Assembly: GCA_047967505.1 (NCBI GenBank)
Contig: CM106541.1
Strand: one strand, 5' to 3'
Length of the DNA: 64,000 nucleotides
Origin: Dipteris shenzhenensis
Taxonomy: Eukaryota > Polypodiophyta > Polypodiopsida > Gleicheniales
Of the stretch, positions 55,468 to 64,000 are shown in pieces. The translations under genes were made by a program, and so were the position numbers. Each line of letters begins with the position of its first letter. The first letter of the stretch is position 1. The notes under the pieces were generated by a model. That model did not search any database. It saw nothing but the letters and a program-made list of their open reading frames with translations, and had not been told where the DNA came from.

Positions 55468-55556
55468 ATGCTAGTCAATCGCTATATAGCGACATTTATA
55501 TCCAAAAAGTGTCACTATATAGCGACGGGCAAAGCATCACTATATAGCGACAGTTC
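55468..55556. repeat. short repeats CACTATATAGCGAC / CGCTATATAGCG palindrome
   Basis: Copies TCGCTATATAGCGAC (about 55479), TCACTATATAGCGAC (about 55512) and TCACTATATAGCGAC (about 55537), plus a partial AATATAGCGATG (about 55459), lie about 100-200 bp upstream of a TNP2-like start. The first is a perfect palindrome over CGCTATATAGCG. Confidence 0.85.
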
Positions 55557-55660
55557 AGGGCACTTTCTGTTAGAAGAGAGAAAAAAAGCTCATGGATGGC
55601 TATTTTTTGGATGTTAATAGATTTCCTTGCAGGTCATGTTGTGATTTTGGAAGTGTGCAG

Positions 55661-55878
55661 ATGGAAGGGATGAGTGGAAGCTCGTCAGCTGATGCGCCAA
55701 CATCCGGGAGTGCAAAGTGGTTTACGAAGAGGTTGTATTATCATTGCACTCATTGCAAGTGAGAAGTACGACATCAACGTCGTATTGTCATGCGCCACTT
55801 GCGGATGTATGGGGAGGATCCCAAACCAGTACCCACCGTTGGTGTTGCATGTGGTGATGGATCATCAGTAAGTCAATG
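55661..55878 (+). pseudogene. N-terminus of a second CACTA TNP2-like protein
   Basis: From the ATG at 55661 the frame reads MEGMSGSSSADAPTSGSAK, YYHCTHCK, a TGA, then VRHQRRIVMRHLRMYGEDPK and VPTVGVACGDGSS. This follows the same C-x-x-C...H...YGE pattern as the protein at 41518, which also opens with a Ser-rich segment. The TGA and the lack of any downstream transposase show it is a relic. It also could be an unrelated zinc-binding domain. Confidence 0.48.
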
Positions 55879-55937
55879 CTATTTGAGTTCGTGATTAATA
55901 TTGCATACCATTATGACACGAAACCTTGAGACAAGAC

Positions 55938-56534
55938 ATTAATGGGTAGTCATTTGTAAATACCATTACTTAGCATGATTGGTTGATGTATATCATTGCG
56001 CTAAGTATTTGACTAATGGTGAATTCGTTTATTGAGTACAAGAAATGACATGGACGGATGGGAGTAAACAAGCTCAAAGGAATAAAGGCTAAATGCCATG
56101 GTATTATGCTAGTGCTATGAAATGTATTAAATGGCCAATCATTACATTTTTTATAAGAAATAGTGCTCAAAACTTTGTTCGAAATGACGTAAAGTATTTA
56201 TAGGATTACACCAAACGTGGTGGGGTCTATTTAATACTTTGGTTTAGTCAGGGACGCCTAACTAAACATGTGCCATTAATAAGTATCATTAATGGGTAGT
56301 CATTTGTAAAGACCATTACTTACCATGATTGGCTAATCATTTGATGTATATCATTGCGCTAAGTATTTGACTAATGGTGAATTGGTTTATTGAGTACAGG
56401 AAATGACATGGACGGATGGGAGTAAACAAGCTCAAAGGAATAAAGGCTAAATGTCATGGATTTATGCTAGTGCTATGAAATGTATTAAATGGCCAAGGGT
56501 CATTACGTTTTTTATAAGGAAGAGTGCTTAAAAG
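55938..56534. repeat. two direct copies of a ~245-bp segment
   Basis: TAATGGGTAGTCATTTGTAA at 55938 recurs at 56289. Both copies continue through TGATGTATATCATTGCGCTA, GACATGGACGGATGGGAGTA and ATGAAATGTATTAAATGGCC to about 56172 and 56534. The period is 351 bp, with a unique ~115-bp spacer between. Confidence 0.88.
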
Positions 56535-57029
56535 CCTTTCCACTTTTGGCATGTAATTTTGGCTAAAAACATGAGTAAAGGAGTGACAGAGAAAAGTATG
56601 GTAAAAGGATGCTCAAGAGAAAAGTATGGAAAAGGGATGTTCAAGAGATGAATACATGACTTTGTATCAATGGCTCATGCTCTTATTTCAATATTATAAA
56701 CACTCTTAGTGTGGGATCACGAGCCACACACCTCGAGGGGGGAGATTGTACCCAGTGATTGCCTCTTGTCTTTTCACGAGTTTCTGTGCATATGCAATTT
56801 TTGATGCTATTGTATGTGTTGGAATTGTAATTCACATTTCAGTTTCTAGATGTCAAGTTGGTGTCACAAGCAAATTGTTGAGTGACCAATTGACCGCCTA
56901 AGGGAAGTTCCGAGAAGTTTCATTCCCCTTAAATTCCTCTTTTCCATCTATGCCCGAATTATCCATTCTAGAGCATTAGCAATAATGGAAAAAATAAGGG
57001 GAGCAAGAGGGGATATGTCATCTCTCCAT
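56535..57029. other. gene-free spacer
   Basis: No coding frame or repeat was recognised. CTCGAGGGGGGAGATTG near 56733 resembles a polypurine run before an LTR, but no LTR was confirmed. Confidence 0.4.
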
Positions 57030-57960
57030 TCACAAAAAATTTTATGGAGGCATTAGTGAGAAGAAGCCTGACATAGGACACAGAGTTTTTCCCAAGTTCC
57101 ATATCTTGAAGTAATTGGATAAGAAAGTCCCATTCAAGTCTATCACAGCCTTTGTCAAAGTCAACCTTGAGGAAACAAATATCTTGATTGGTTTCCTTTG
57201 CATATTCACAATCCTTTTAGAGATTAACAATGGCTTTCAATAGACATCTTCCTTTTCTACGCCCTTTCTATGCACGTAGTATTCAAGTCCCCATTTAAAA
57301 AAAATTCTTAGAGCCAATGCCTTGACAAAGATTTTGTAACTACAATTAAGCATGGTGAGGGTCTCTAGCCTTTTAACTCTCCTTATTGCAAGCTGGAGTA
57401 GATAAGCCCCATGTCCTCCCAAAAAACTTTCAAAAACTCTATGGGAAGGCCATCCTCCCCTAGATTTTTCTCATCTACCATGCATTCAAGATGGAGTTTT
57501 TCAAAATTTTGCACATCCGTTTTTCAACTCCTATCCAGTGGGATACTGTTGCCCCCCAAAATCATTGAGAGAGTCCAAGTTGCTCTTGTAGATTGAGAAC
57601 ATATGGCTACATACAAGGAAATAATAGAACAATGGATACCCTTAATTTTGCATTAAAGGGAAAACCACCTCTCTTTTGAGTCACGAGAATGCTTGATGAT
57701 GCTATCTTTGAATTGAGAAAGGATACCAATGGTTGTCCTTCCTCTGTCTTCTTCATGGTTGGTAAAGAACCACTTTCTCCTTCTGTCCACTGTTTTCCAC
57801 CTATCTTCCAAGGTTTCTTTAATAAATTTAACTTCTTACGAAGCTAAAAAAGTAGTGGGTAGAGCATTTTCCCTCAACCAAGAAGACACCTCCCACCCTC
57901 TTGAAGGGTCAATCAATCCACACACATTAAGTGTGAGGAAGGATAGGGATTTACTTACCA
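57030..57960 (-). pseudogene. LINE (non-LTR) reverse transcriptase and endonuclease fragments
   Basis: The minus-strand frame pieces, in order, are TLNVCGLIDPSRGWEVSSWL (57960-57880, like the APE endonuclease start), RWKTVDRRRKWFFTNHEEDR (57800), EDGLPIEFLKVFWEDMG (57450), ETLTMLNCSYKIFVKALALR (57370), then EYAKETNQDICFLKVDFDKG and CDRLEWDFLIQLLQDMELGK (57200-57100). The last blocks match RT motifs of plant L1-type LINEs (YKIxAKALAxR, FLKxDFxKAxDxxxW). Most of the endonuclease and the end of RT are missing. L1 elements copy themselves by target-primed reverse transcription; this copy is dead. Confidence 0.75.
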
Positions 57961-58154
57961 TTTTTGTTTTTTCCCTTCTTAGCCCTTGGGGGACGGGCTT
58001 TTAGGTACAATTGGTGCTTCCTCAAACTGAGAGAGCCTTCTTTTATTTTGTAAAGTGACAGTTTCTCTACCTTGAATTGAGAAGTCTCCCCCCAAGTCTT
58101 AGGGAAGGGTACCTCTTCTTTTGATTCTTCCTCATCAACCCAATCTATGACCAT
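57951..58154 (-). pseudogene. probable LINE ORF1 C-terminal piece
   Basis: A 67-codon frame MVIDWVDEEESKEEVPFPKT...KARPPRAKKGKNKNGK ends in a Lys-rich basic tail. It lies immediately upstream of the endonuclease-like start on the same strand, which is where the end of a LINE ORF1 belongs. Sequence identity to a named family was not established. Confidence 0.45.
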
Positions 58155-59600
58155 TGCATTTGCTCAATTTATTTATTTCTCAAAATACAAGGATGACCCT
58201 AGTCTAAGCTCAATGTCTTCCATCTCACCATTGTTCTCCTGCATCCACTCGTCAGTCTCCTTGTCCACTAGATCTCAAAGCACTTCTTAATAAGAAGTAA
58301 ACAGTGTCACTATTCTCTTTTGCATGAGACTGATATTGGAGCTCCTTTCCCACTAATTATATGCCCTTGAAATCCCCCTTCTTAAGATTGCTTCTCCTTG
58401 AAGGTTCACTTAGCTTTAAGAGCTTGTGGTACACGAGAAAGGGGAGTCTCCTTGATCACCTTAGGTTTACTCTTTCTCCTTGAAATCTCCTTCTTGAGGT
58501 TGCTTCTCCTTGAAGGTTTTCTTAGTTTTAAGAGCTTGTGGTACAGGGGAAAGGAGACTCTCCTTGATCACCTTAGGCTTTTAGCTTTCTCCAAGGACAG
58601 CATGAGAAGCAAGTCCATAGATAAAACAAGAGTGAGGGAAGTTGACCTACGGTTATGAGAGGTAAAGTAGGGGAACCAAGGTTCTAAATAAAGAAGTTGG
58701 TTTCTCAGGGTCCAAAGTCCTAATTCGGAGCCTTGAAAGCCATAGCTTCCTTCTCAAAAAGGAAAACATAGTAACCCTTTTTAAGAAATCTTACATTAGT
58801 AGAAAGTCTACACTTTCAGCCCCGTTGTAAGGACTTATTCTTGTGGCTTGTCTAGAGTGTTTGCTACTTGTCTTTTCCCACAAGCTATGGGGTCTCTTCA
58901 TCTACTTTCATCTTAAAAGGTGCCATGAGCCCTTTGTGTTTCTCTAGGACTCCCAATGCAAGCAACACTAGGACTCCCAATGTGTTTCTCTAGCCCTTTT
59001 TGTTTCTCTACGACTCCCAATGCGAGCAACACTTCAAGATGTTGATCCTAGTAGTGTAAAAGTTCTTGAAGGATCCTCGAGTAAGATGGCCTTGCAACTT
59101 TGTCTAAATCCTATCTAACTTGGAGTCCATAGTCTGTAGCATGGTGTCCATATTGCTCAAGGAAAACTCTTTCCACCTATGAAGGAATGTCTCTCTAGGA
59201 GAGAAGATGAGTTCATTGGTAGGGTAAGGAAGTGCAAACCAAGACCCTTCTCCCAATCAAATGGGGTGAGGGGCAAGCATAGAGTATCATTCGGAGAAAG
59301 GGATGGGACTTCTAGTCATGTGAGCTAGATGGGGGATATTAGAGGTGATGGGCAGTCCCATCACTCTTATTCTCCATCTCCCTCTCCTTGTGGCCTTTTG
59401 AATCACCTCCTTTTGATGTTTCAAGCAATCTACCACTTTGTTTAGGATCCACCAGGTGAGATGCTCGTGCATCAAAAACCCTTCTTGCAAACCATTAGAG
59501 GACACCCTCCCATCATCTTTGCAGTCTCCATCTAGTGATATTTTCTAGAATTCCAAACCAAAGACAAACAAGTAGTTGCTATCTGCAGCAGTCAAGACAT
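58155..59600 (-). other. possible LINE ORF1 remnant, mostly unrecognisable
   Basis: Minus-strand fragments such as WFALPYPTNELIFSPREHSF and KEVIQKATRRGRWRIRVMGL look coding but are broken at short intervals. Their place upstream of the ORF1 tail suggests LINE ORF1. The plus strand holds a ~113-bp tandem duplication at 58365-58590 (CCTTGAAATC... GAGCTTGTGGTACA) and short AGGACTCCCAATG repeats near 58950-59030. Confidence 0.35.
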
Positions 59601-59739
59601 GTTGAAGGACAAAAACACATGAAGACAAGGCATGTTGAAGCCCACTCTACAACCTTGCATTCTCCACCTTCTAGATCTCCATAACTCTTGTATATTCTCT
59701 AGCTCAACAATTAAAGTCCCAGTATGGGATCCTCTAGAC

Positions 59740-60600
59740 AAACAAAATTTCATAAAGCATCTCAAATCATCACCATATTCTACGCAACCAATCTTCTATC
59801 TTGATGGGCAGATACCACTTGGTACATGGATCTTCCATAAAAAAACAACAATCACCCCAAGGTCTTGTGATAAGTGCAACCTTATTACAAAGATGGCTCT
59901 TATCAAATTTAAATTGAATACCATACGATCTACCACACCCCAGTGGTGAAAAAAACCACCATTTGATAGGTAAGTGATTTGATAGACTGAAGTCAAATAG
60001 ATACCTACCCCTTATCCACCATCCCTCGCCTAGATTATAAAATCTATCAATCTTGCCAACACGAAAGACCTTAGCTCTTCTATTTGTTATTCCAAGAGAA
60101 CCATCTCAAAATTTTGATGGTCCACTTCTTGCCAACACTAAAAACCTTGGCTCTTCTATTTGTTATTCCAAGAGAACCATTCAAAATTTTTAGGGTCCAC
60201 TTCTACACAATCCACTATCTCCCAAGACAAAACCAAATGTATATAATCCATCAATCTTGCCAACACGAAAAACCTTGGCTCTTCTATTTGTTATTCCAAG
60301 AGAACCATGTCCAAATTTTGAGGGTCCACTTCTACATAATCCACTATCTCCCGAGACAAAACCAAACCCTTCCACTCCTCAAAATCCAAATAAGAGATGT
60401 CTCCCTTGGCATGCATCCTACCCAAAACCTTTCCATCATGTTCTAGTCTTCCTTGACACCCAGTACTGCCGTCATCTTTTTTTTAAAAACTTCCAACACT
60501 CAAACCTCTCATCAACCCCATTTGGTGCATACAAGCATAAGCACATTAAATGCAAAGATGGCACAAGAAACTTCTATAGACAAAATATGACCCTCTTGGT
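59740..60600 (-). pseudogene. possible LINE endonuclease relic with tandem repeats
   Basis: The minus-strand pieces WFSWNNK, RVGKIDGLY and LFDFSLSNHLPIKWWF, followed by GCGRSYGIQFKFDKSHLCN, recall the end of a LINE APE-type endonuclease (W-x-N-N...R-x-D-R...S-D-H-x-P). The front of this piece is repeated (see the next entry). It lies upstream of the ORF1-like region, so it must come from a second LINE copy. Confidence 0.35.
60053..60395. repeat. tandem repeat, three copies
   Basis: TTGCCAACACGAAAGACCTT begins at about 60053, 60131 and 60255. The shared block runs through CTCTTCTATTTGTTATTCCA and AGAGAACCAT to GGTCCACTTCT. The second and third copies include a longer tail, CACAATCCACTATCTCCC. 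Confidence 0.88.
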
Positions 60601-61900
60601 TTCTAAAAGCCTCCTTCACTAGTAAACACCAAATTTCAGAACCCCTTTCACCCCTCCTTTGACAATCCACGAACACAATGATGCCTAGACTCTTAGTAGT
60701 CTGCCAAAAAAATCATACTCATCACATTTTATGTCTTTCAACAACACCACCATTGCTCTAACTTTCCTGATCACCCTTAAGCATATTTCAATCTATCCTT
60801 ATTACAACATCCCTTAAATTCCAAGAAAGCACCACCATTGAAGAGCTCAAGGGATCATCCATTGAAGGCTCAAGGGACCACCCATTGAAGGCTCAAGGAA
60901 TTACCATTCACACCACACACACAACACCACTATTGCAAATGGACCTTGTATGCATTAGTCAAAAAAGTTAAACTTGTTTTCCTTCCCATTACCAAGGCTA
61001 TCCCGACTGCACCTTCCATGCGATTGCTATGCACTCAAGAGTTTTCTTATTTCTTAAATTCTTTCTCATTCCAGTCAATGTTCAAATAAATGTTTAATTT
61101 ATCCCATACCTTGGCATCATCCAAAGTTACTTATTCCTAATCAATGTGGGATGGTGCATCCAATGAAGCAACAACTCATCATGTGTGAGCCACAAAGGCA
61201 CTAAGCATATGCGTACATAAATGTCTCAAAGATTCATGTGCACTTGAAAAAGCTTGACACTAAGGGAGGATTTCCTCTAATTTATGGTCTGGTGGCAAAG
61301 ACTTTAACATCATTAGACTTTTGGGGGGGCTGATCCCTTTTAATATAGTAAGATGTCAACCCTTCCTAAATGAAGAATTGGAGGTGCCATGATCTATGTG
61401 TGGAACAAGTCCATGTTAAATAAAATCACTGATGTTAGTGCTTATACTTCAAGATGATGTAGATCCCAACAATCATGTGTAGGAAACTTTAGGAGATGCA
61501 ATTCCTAGGAGTCATAATTTGGGGGTGATGAGTCTATATGAGTCAATCAGAGGGAGGTTACATACCCCAATAGTTCTGTCAAACTGGACTAAGAGCACAA
61601 TCGCTAACACTCTTTGGGCTCTACACTGATGAGATCATGACCTTGATTGACCACCAAGGAGATGAGGGATCACTACTTGTTGATTTGATGATTTGTCAAT
61701 TAGGGTATTCGGATGGATTAACTCCCCCCTTTTCAGTATAGTTTCAATGCCCGTCTCCCTTGGTACCTTGAGATGAGATCAAACATATCATACAATTGGA
61801 TCTACTCCAACTCTATACATCATGAAAAGGGGGGGGGACCACGAGTTCCCCACCAAGATCTAGTTCTATTGCAATCACTTCTTGAGAGTATCACAGGATG
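60600..61900. other. region without recognised genes
   Basis: Only short frames. Three ~24-bp direct repeats (CATTGAAGGCTCAAGGGACC) lie at about 60836-60902. Confidence 0.5.
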
Positions 61901-61919
61901 AAATGGTTGTCAGACCCTA

Positions 61920-62160
61920 GTACCTGGAGCGACAAGTCTCACATACATTGAGGATTGCCATTGGATAGATGCAGGTCTCGTCCCACTAGCTAAGAATCGA
62001 GGCAGGGAGAGCTTAGAGAGCAACAGATATGCAAGCTATGCACACTAGAGGTGGTGGAGACAGAGGAGCATTTCCTATGTACTTGCCAAGTCTATTACGA
62101 GATCCACGGACAATACCATTGCCTCTTTTAAGAGGGGCATGGTTTTGGGCAACTCTCTCA
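61920..62160 (+). pseudogene. possible LINE C-terminal zinc-knuckle relic
   Basis: The plus-strand frame near 62020-62130 reads QQICKLCTLEVVETEEHFLC, TCQVYYEIHGQYHCLF, preceded in another frame by LRIEAGRA. The pattern R-x-E-x-G-R...C-x-x-C...E-x-x-E-H-F-L-x-x-C-x-x-Y resembles the zinc-binding end of LINE RT proteins. It is short and frameshifted, so the call rests on pattern alone. Confidence 0.4.
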
Positions 62161-62829
62161 GCTGATCCACTTCCATGATCATGCCTACATTGGTCTCTAT
62201 CTAATTGAGATGCAATGACACAAAGAGACCCTACTGAGATAGATCAGACAGCAGGAGTGCAGTGCCACAGGAGATTGAGATTAACCTAACACAGCAGCAG
62301 GTCATAAATTTCTACGCATTCGAGTCAGCCCCAAAACACAATGTAGTGGAGGAGGAGGAGCTAGCTGATATGAGGATAGAGTGGATCACTGGGAAGAGAC
62401 GACTAGCAATGTGGAGCAAGAGATAGATCACACACAGTGCAGAGGTTGACTAAAGCGCACACAATGGAGGTCTAGCCTATCTCGGCTCTACTCAGAGGGG
62501 ACCGTCAAAGTAGAGGTGTCACTCTCGATATCGTCTATCGAAAACAGATATCACGAAGGCCAATAGTGAGAGACTACCCAGCAGAGACATATACCAGATC
62601 TCTTCACATCCCACCAGAGGGCTGCCATGGCATCAGGATCATAGATGATAGTCGATCACATGTCCTACGATCTCAGCATTCTGAGCTTTAGGTTTTGAGT
62701 ACGAGTTCTTGAGTTTACTACTCAGCAAGGGCCGTAGCAAGCCCTTTGCCTCAGCCCATAGTGGCTTATATGAGTTACTTTTCTTTATTGTACCTTGTCC
62801 CATATGCCCGCAAGGCCTCCCAGAGATGC

Positions 62830-62887
<58 letters not shown>

Positions 62888-63179
62888 TAGCATTCATGCT
62901 TCTGTACCCAGTAACTAATATGGGCATAGTAAGCGAGCGAGTAATGTGAGCTTTTTGCCATTACACATTACTCAGGCAACTTTTTTCCAGAAAACAATAC
63001 AAGGCAACTTATGCATGGCATTCCCTAATTAATGTTGAAACATTTGAAGTATGTTAGCAATTGCAGACTTGAACTAAAAATTGCAGATTCAAAATTCATC
63101 CTAGCTTGTTTTCAGCAACAAAACCGCCTTCTTCCAATCACGATCGCACTCACCTTCATCCTTCTCTGAGAAGTTTTTC
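62161..63179. other. gene-free stretch with a microsatellite
   Basis: No recognised frame. A (TC)n(AC)n microsatellite occupies 62833-62883. The block just before it (TTGTCCCATATGCCCGCAAG) is similar to one at 44818. Confidence 0.55.
62833..62883. repeat. (TC)n(AC)n compound microsatellite
   Basis: About 15 TC units pass directly into about 10 AC units. Confidence 0.95.
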
Positions 63180-64000
63180 CATCGTTCTTGCAAGACATTT
63201 CAAATAAAAATATAAGTGTATAGTTGCTGCATGAAAGCCATCACAACCCTAGAGATTATTGACAGCATTGCAATGTGCCAGCTTCTTGCTCCGACACATA
63301 ACCCATCGTCCTTTGACATCTCCAATTCAACTATGTGAACCTTTCTCTCCTGCATTTTTAAGTAAAGGTCTTCTAGCTTTGCATATCTGGTCTTGTGTCG
63401 CATGTCTTAATCCCCCACCTCAAAAGTATGCATGCTGTCCTGGCTCTTTCCATGCTCCTCGTTTCATCCTCATGGCCTCAACTTCTCAACCTCATGCACG
63501 TCAGCATCTGCATAGATGTTAGACATCAAGACATAAGCTGTAGCGTTCTTTTCACCCAATCGCACTGCATGTTCAAAGGCCTGTCTTCCAAGCTTCACAT
63601 TACCCCATGTTTGACAAGCACCGAGCACAGAATGCCAGATGGCAAGATCAGGTTGGACAGGCACCTTCTCCACCATCGCTACCACCTCATCTAATCGGCT
63701 TGCACGGCCAAGCAGATCAACTATGCAAGTATGGTGTTCAATAGTTGGAGTGATGGCATAGTCTTTACTCATGGCTTCAAAGTATTTCTGGCCTTTGTCC
63801 ACGAGACCTGCATGACTGCAGACAGAGAGAACAATAACAAATGTGACACTGTTTGGCTTTATGCCTTCTCCCCTCATTCTCTCAAGCATGTGGAAAACAA
63901 TTTCATTTTCACCTACCTGGGCATATCCTGCAATTAGGGCATTCCATGAGACTACATCTCGGAATGGAAGCTTGTCAAACAATTCCTGTGCGTTTGCAAG
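63180..64000 (-). pseudogene. PLS/E-class pentatricopeptide repeat protein, C-terminal part, runs off right edge
   Basis: PPR proteins of this class bind organellar RNA, usually for C-to-U editing. The minus-strand frame from 64000 reads LANAQELFDKLPFRDVVSWN (end of one repeat) and LIAGYAQVGENEIVFHMLER (next repeat). It continues with HHTCIVDLLGRASRLDEVVA, the E-motif WHSVLGACQTWGNVKLGRQA, and AYVLMSNIYADADVHEVEKL, with a stop at 63470. Beyond it, shifted frames continue RMKRGAWKEPGQHAYF and then CMHTFEVGD, YAKLEDLYLKMQERKVH, which look like the E+ segment. Two frameshifts and a stop therefore break the tail. It may be a pseudogene, or the gene may end at 63470 with a short E domain. The N-terminal repeats and start are beyond the window. 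Confidence 0.8.

Overview
This window looks like nuclear heterochromatin-like DNA from a land plant with a repeat-rich genome. The evidence is plant-type Ty1-copia elements with the initiator-Met primer site TGGTATCAGAGC, Ty3-gypsy pol remnants, CACTA-type TNP2/DUF4216 remnants, LINE remnants and a PLS/E-class PPR coding segment. The style of the PPR tail makes me think of a fern or fern-like plant, but that is only an impression. I see no tRNA or rRNA gene, no organellar DNA, and no host gene that is certainly intact.

Layout, left to right. 1-1517: the 5' end of a decayed copia element on the minus strand (LTR, primer site, leader, broken gag). About 1660-2945: a 1.3 kb polypyrimidine tract. 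3080-9990: a badly decayed gypsy element. 9990-14823: gene-free sequence with small tandem repeats. 14824-18819: an internally deleted copia element with intact 5-bp target duplications. 18970-22860: tandem repeats (50-bp unit, TATGC-rich tract, TC microsatellites, ~97-bp satellite). 23500-24930: minus-strand copia debris, including an LTR with telomere-like repeats. 26727-27155: a minus-strand histone H3/CENH3-like reading frame with one internal stop. 27264-28521 and 34286-34564: a family of ~67-bp hairpins, interrupted by a young full-length copia element at 28704-34186 (LTRs 295/297 identical, GTAAT on both sides, one in-frame TGA in gag). 34818-36546: unidentified decayed coding sequence.

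36631-43436 is the most notable unit. It is a CACTA-like element of about 6.8 kb with ~23-bp inverted termini and subterminal repeats. It carries two divergently transcribed decayed genes (Transposase_24-like on minus, TNP2/DUF4216-like on plus) separated by a 1.8 kb polypurine tract with a ~435-bp higher-order period. 45020-54045: a pile of fragments, comprising a gypsy RT piece, a PIF/Harbinger transposase piece, a cut LTR, and two decayed copia elements end to end. 54046-56540: a second polypurine tract, short palindromic repeats and the N-terminus of a second CACTA-like transposase. 57030-62160: LINE debris. 63180-64000: the C-terminal end of a PPR gene or pseudogene running off the right edge.

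The window therefore records nested mobile-element insertion rather than a working pathway. Coordinates of decayed features were placed by eye and may be off by several bases. Precise boundaries (LTRs, TSDs, PBS) are given only where both ends could be read.
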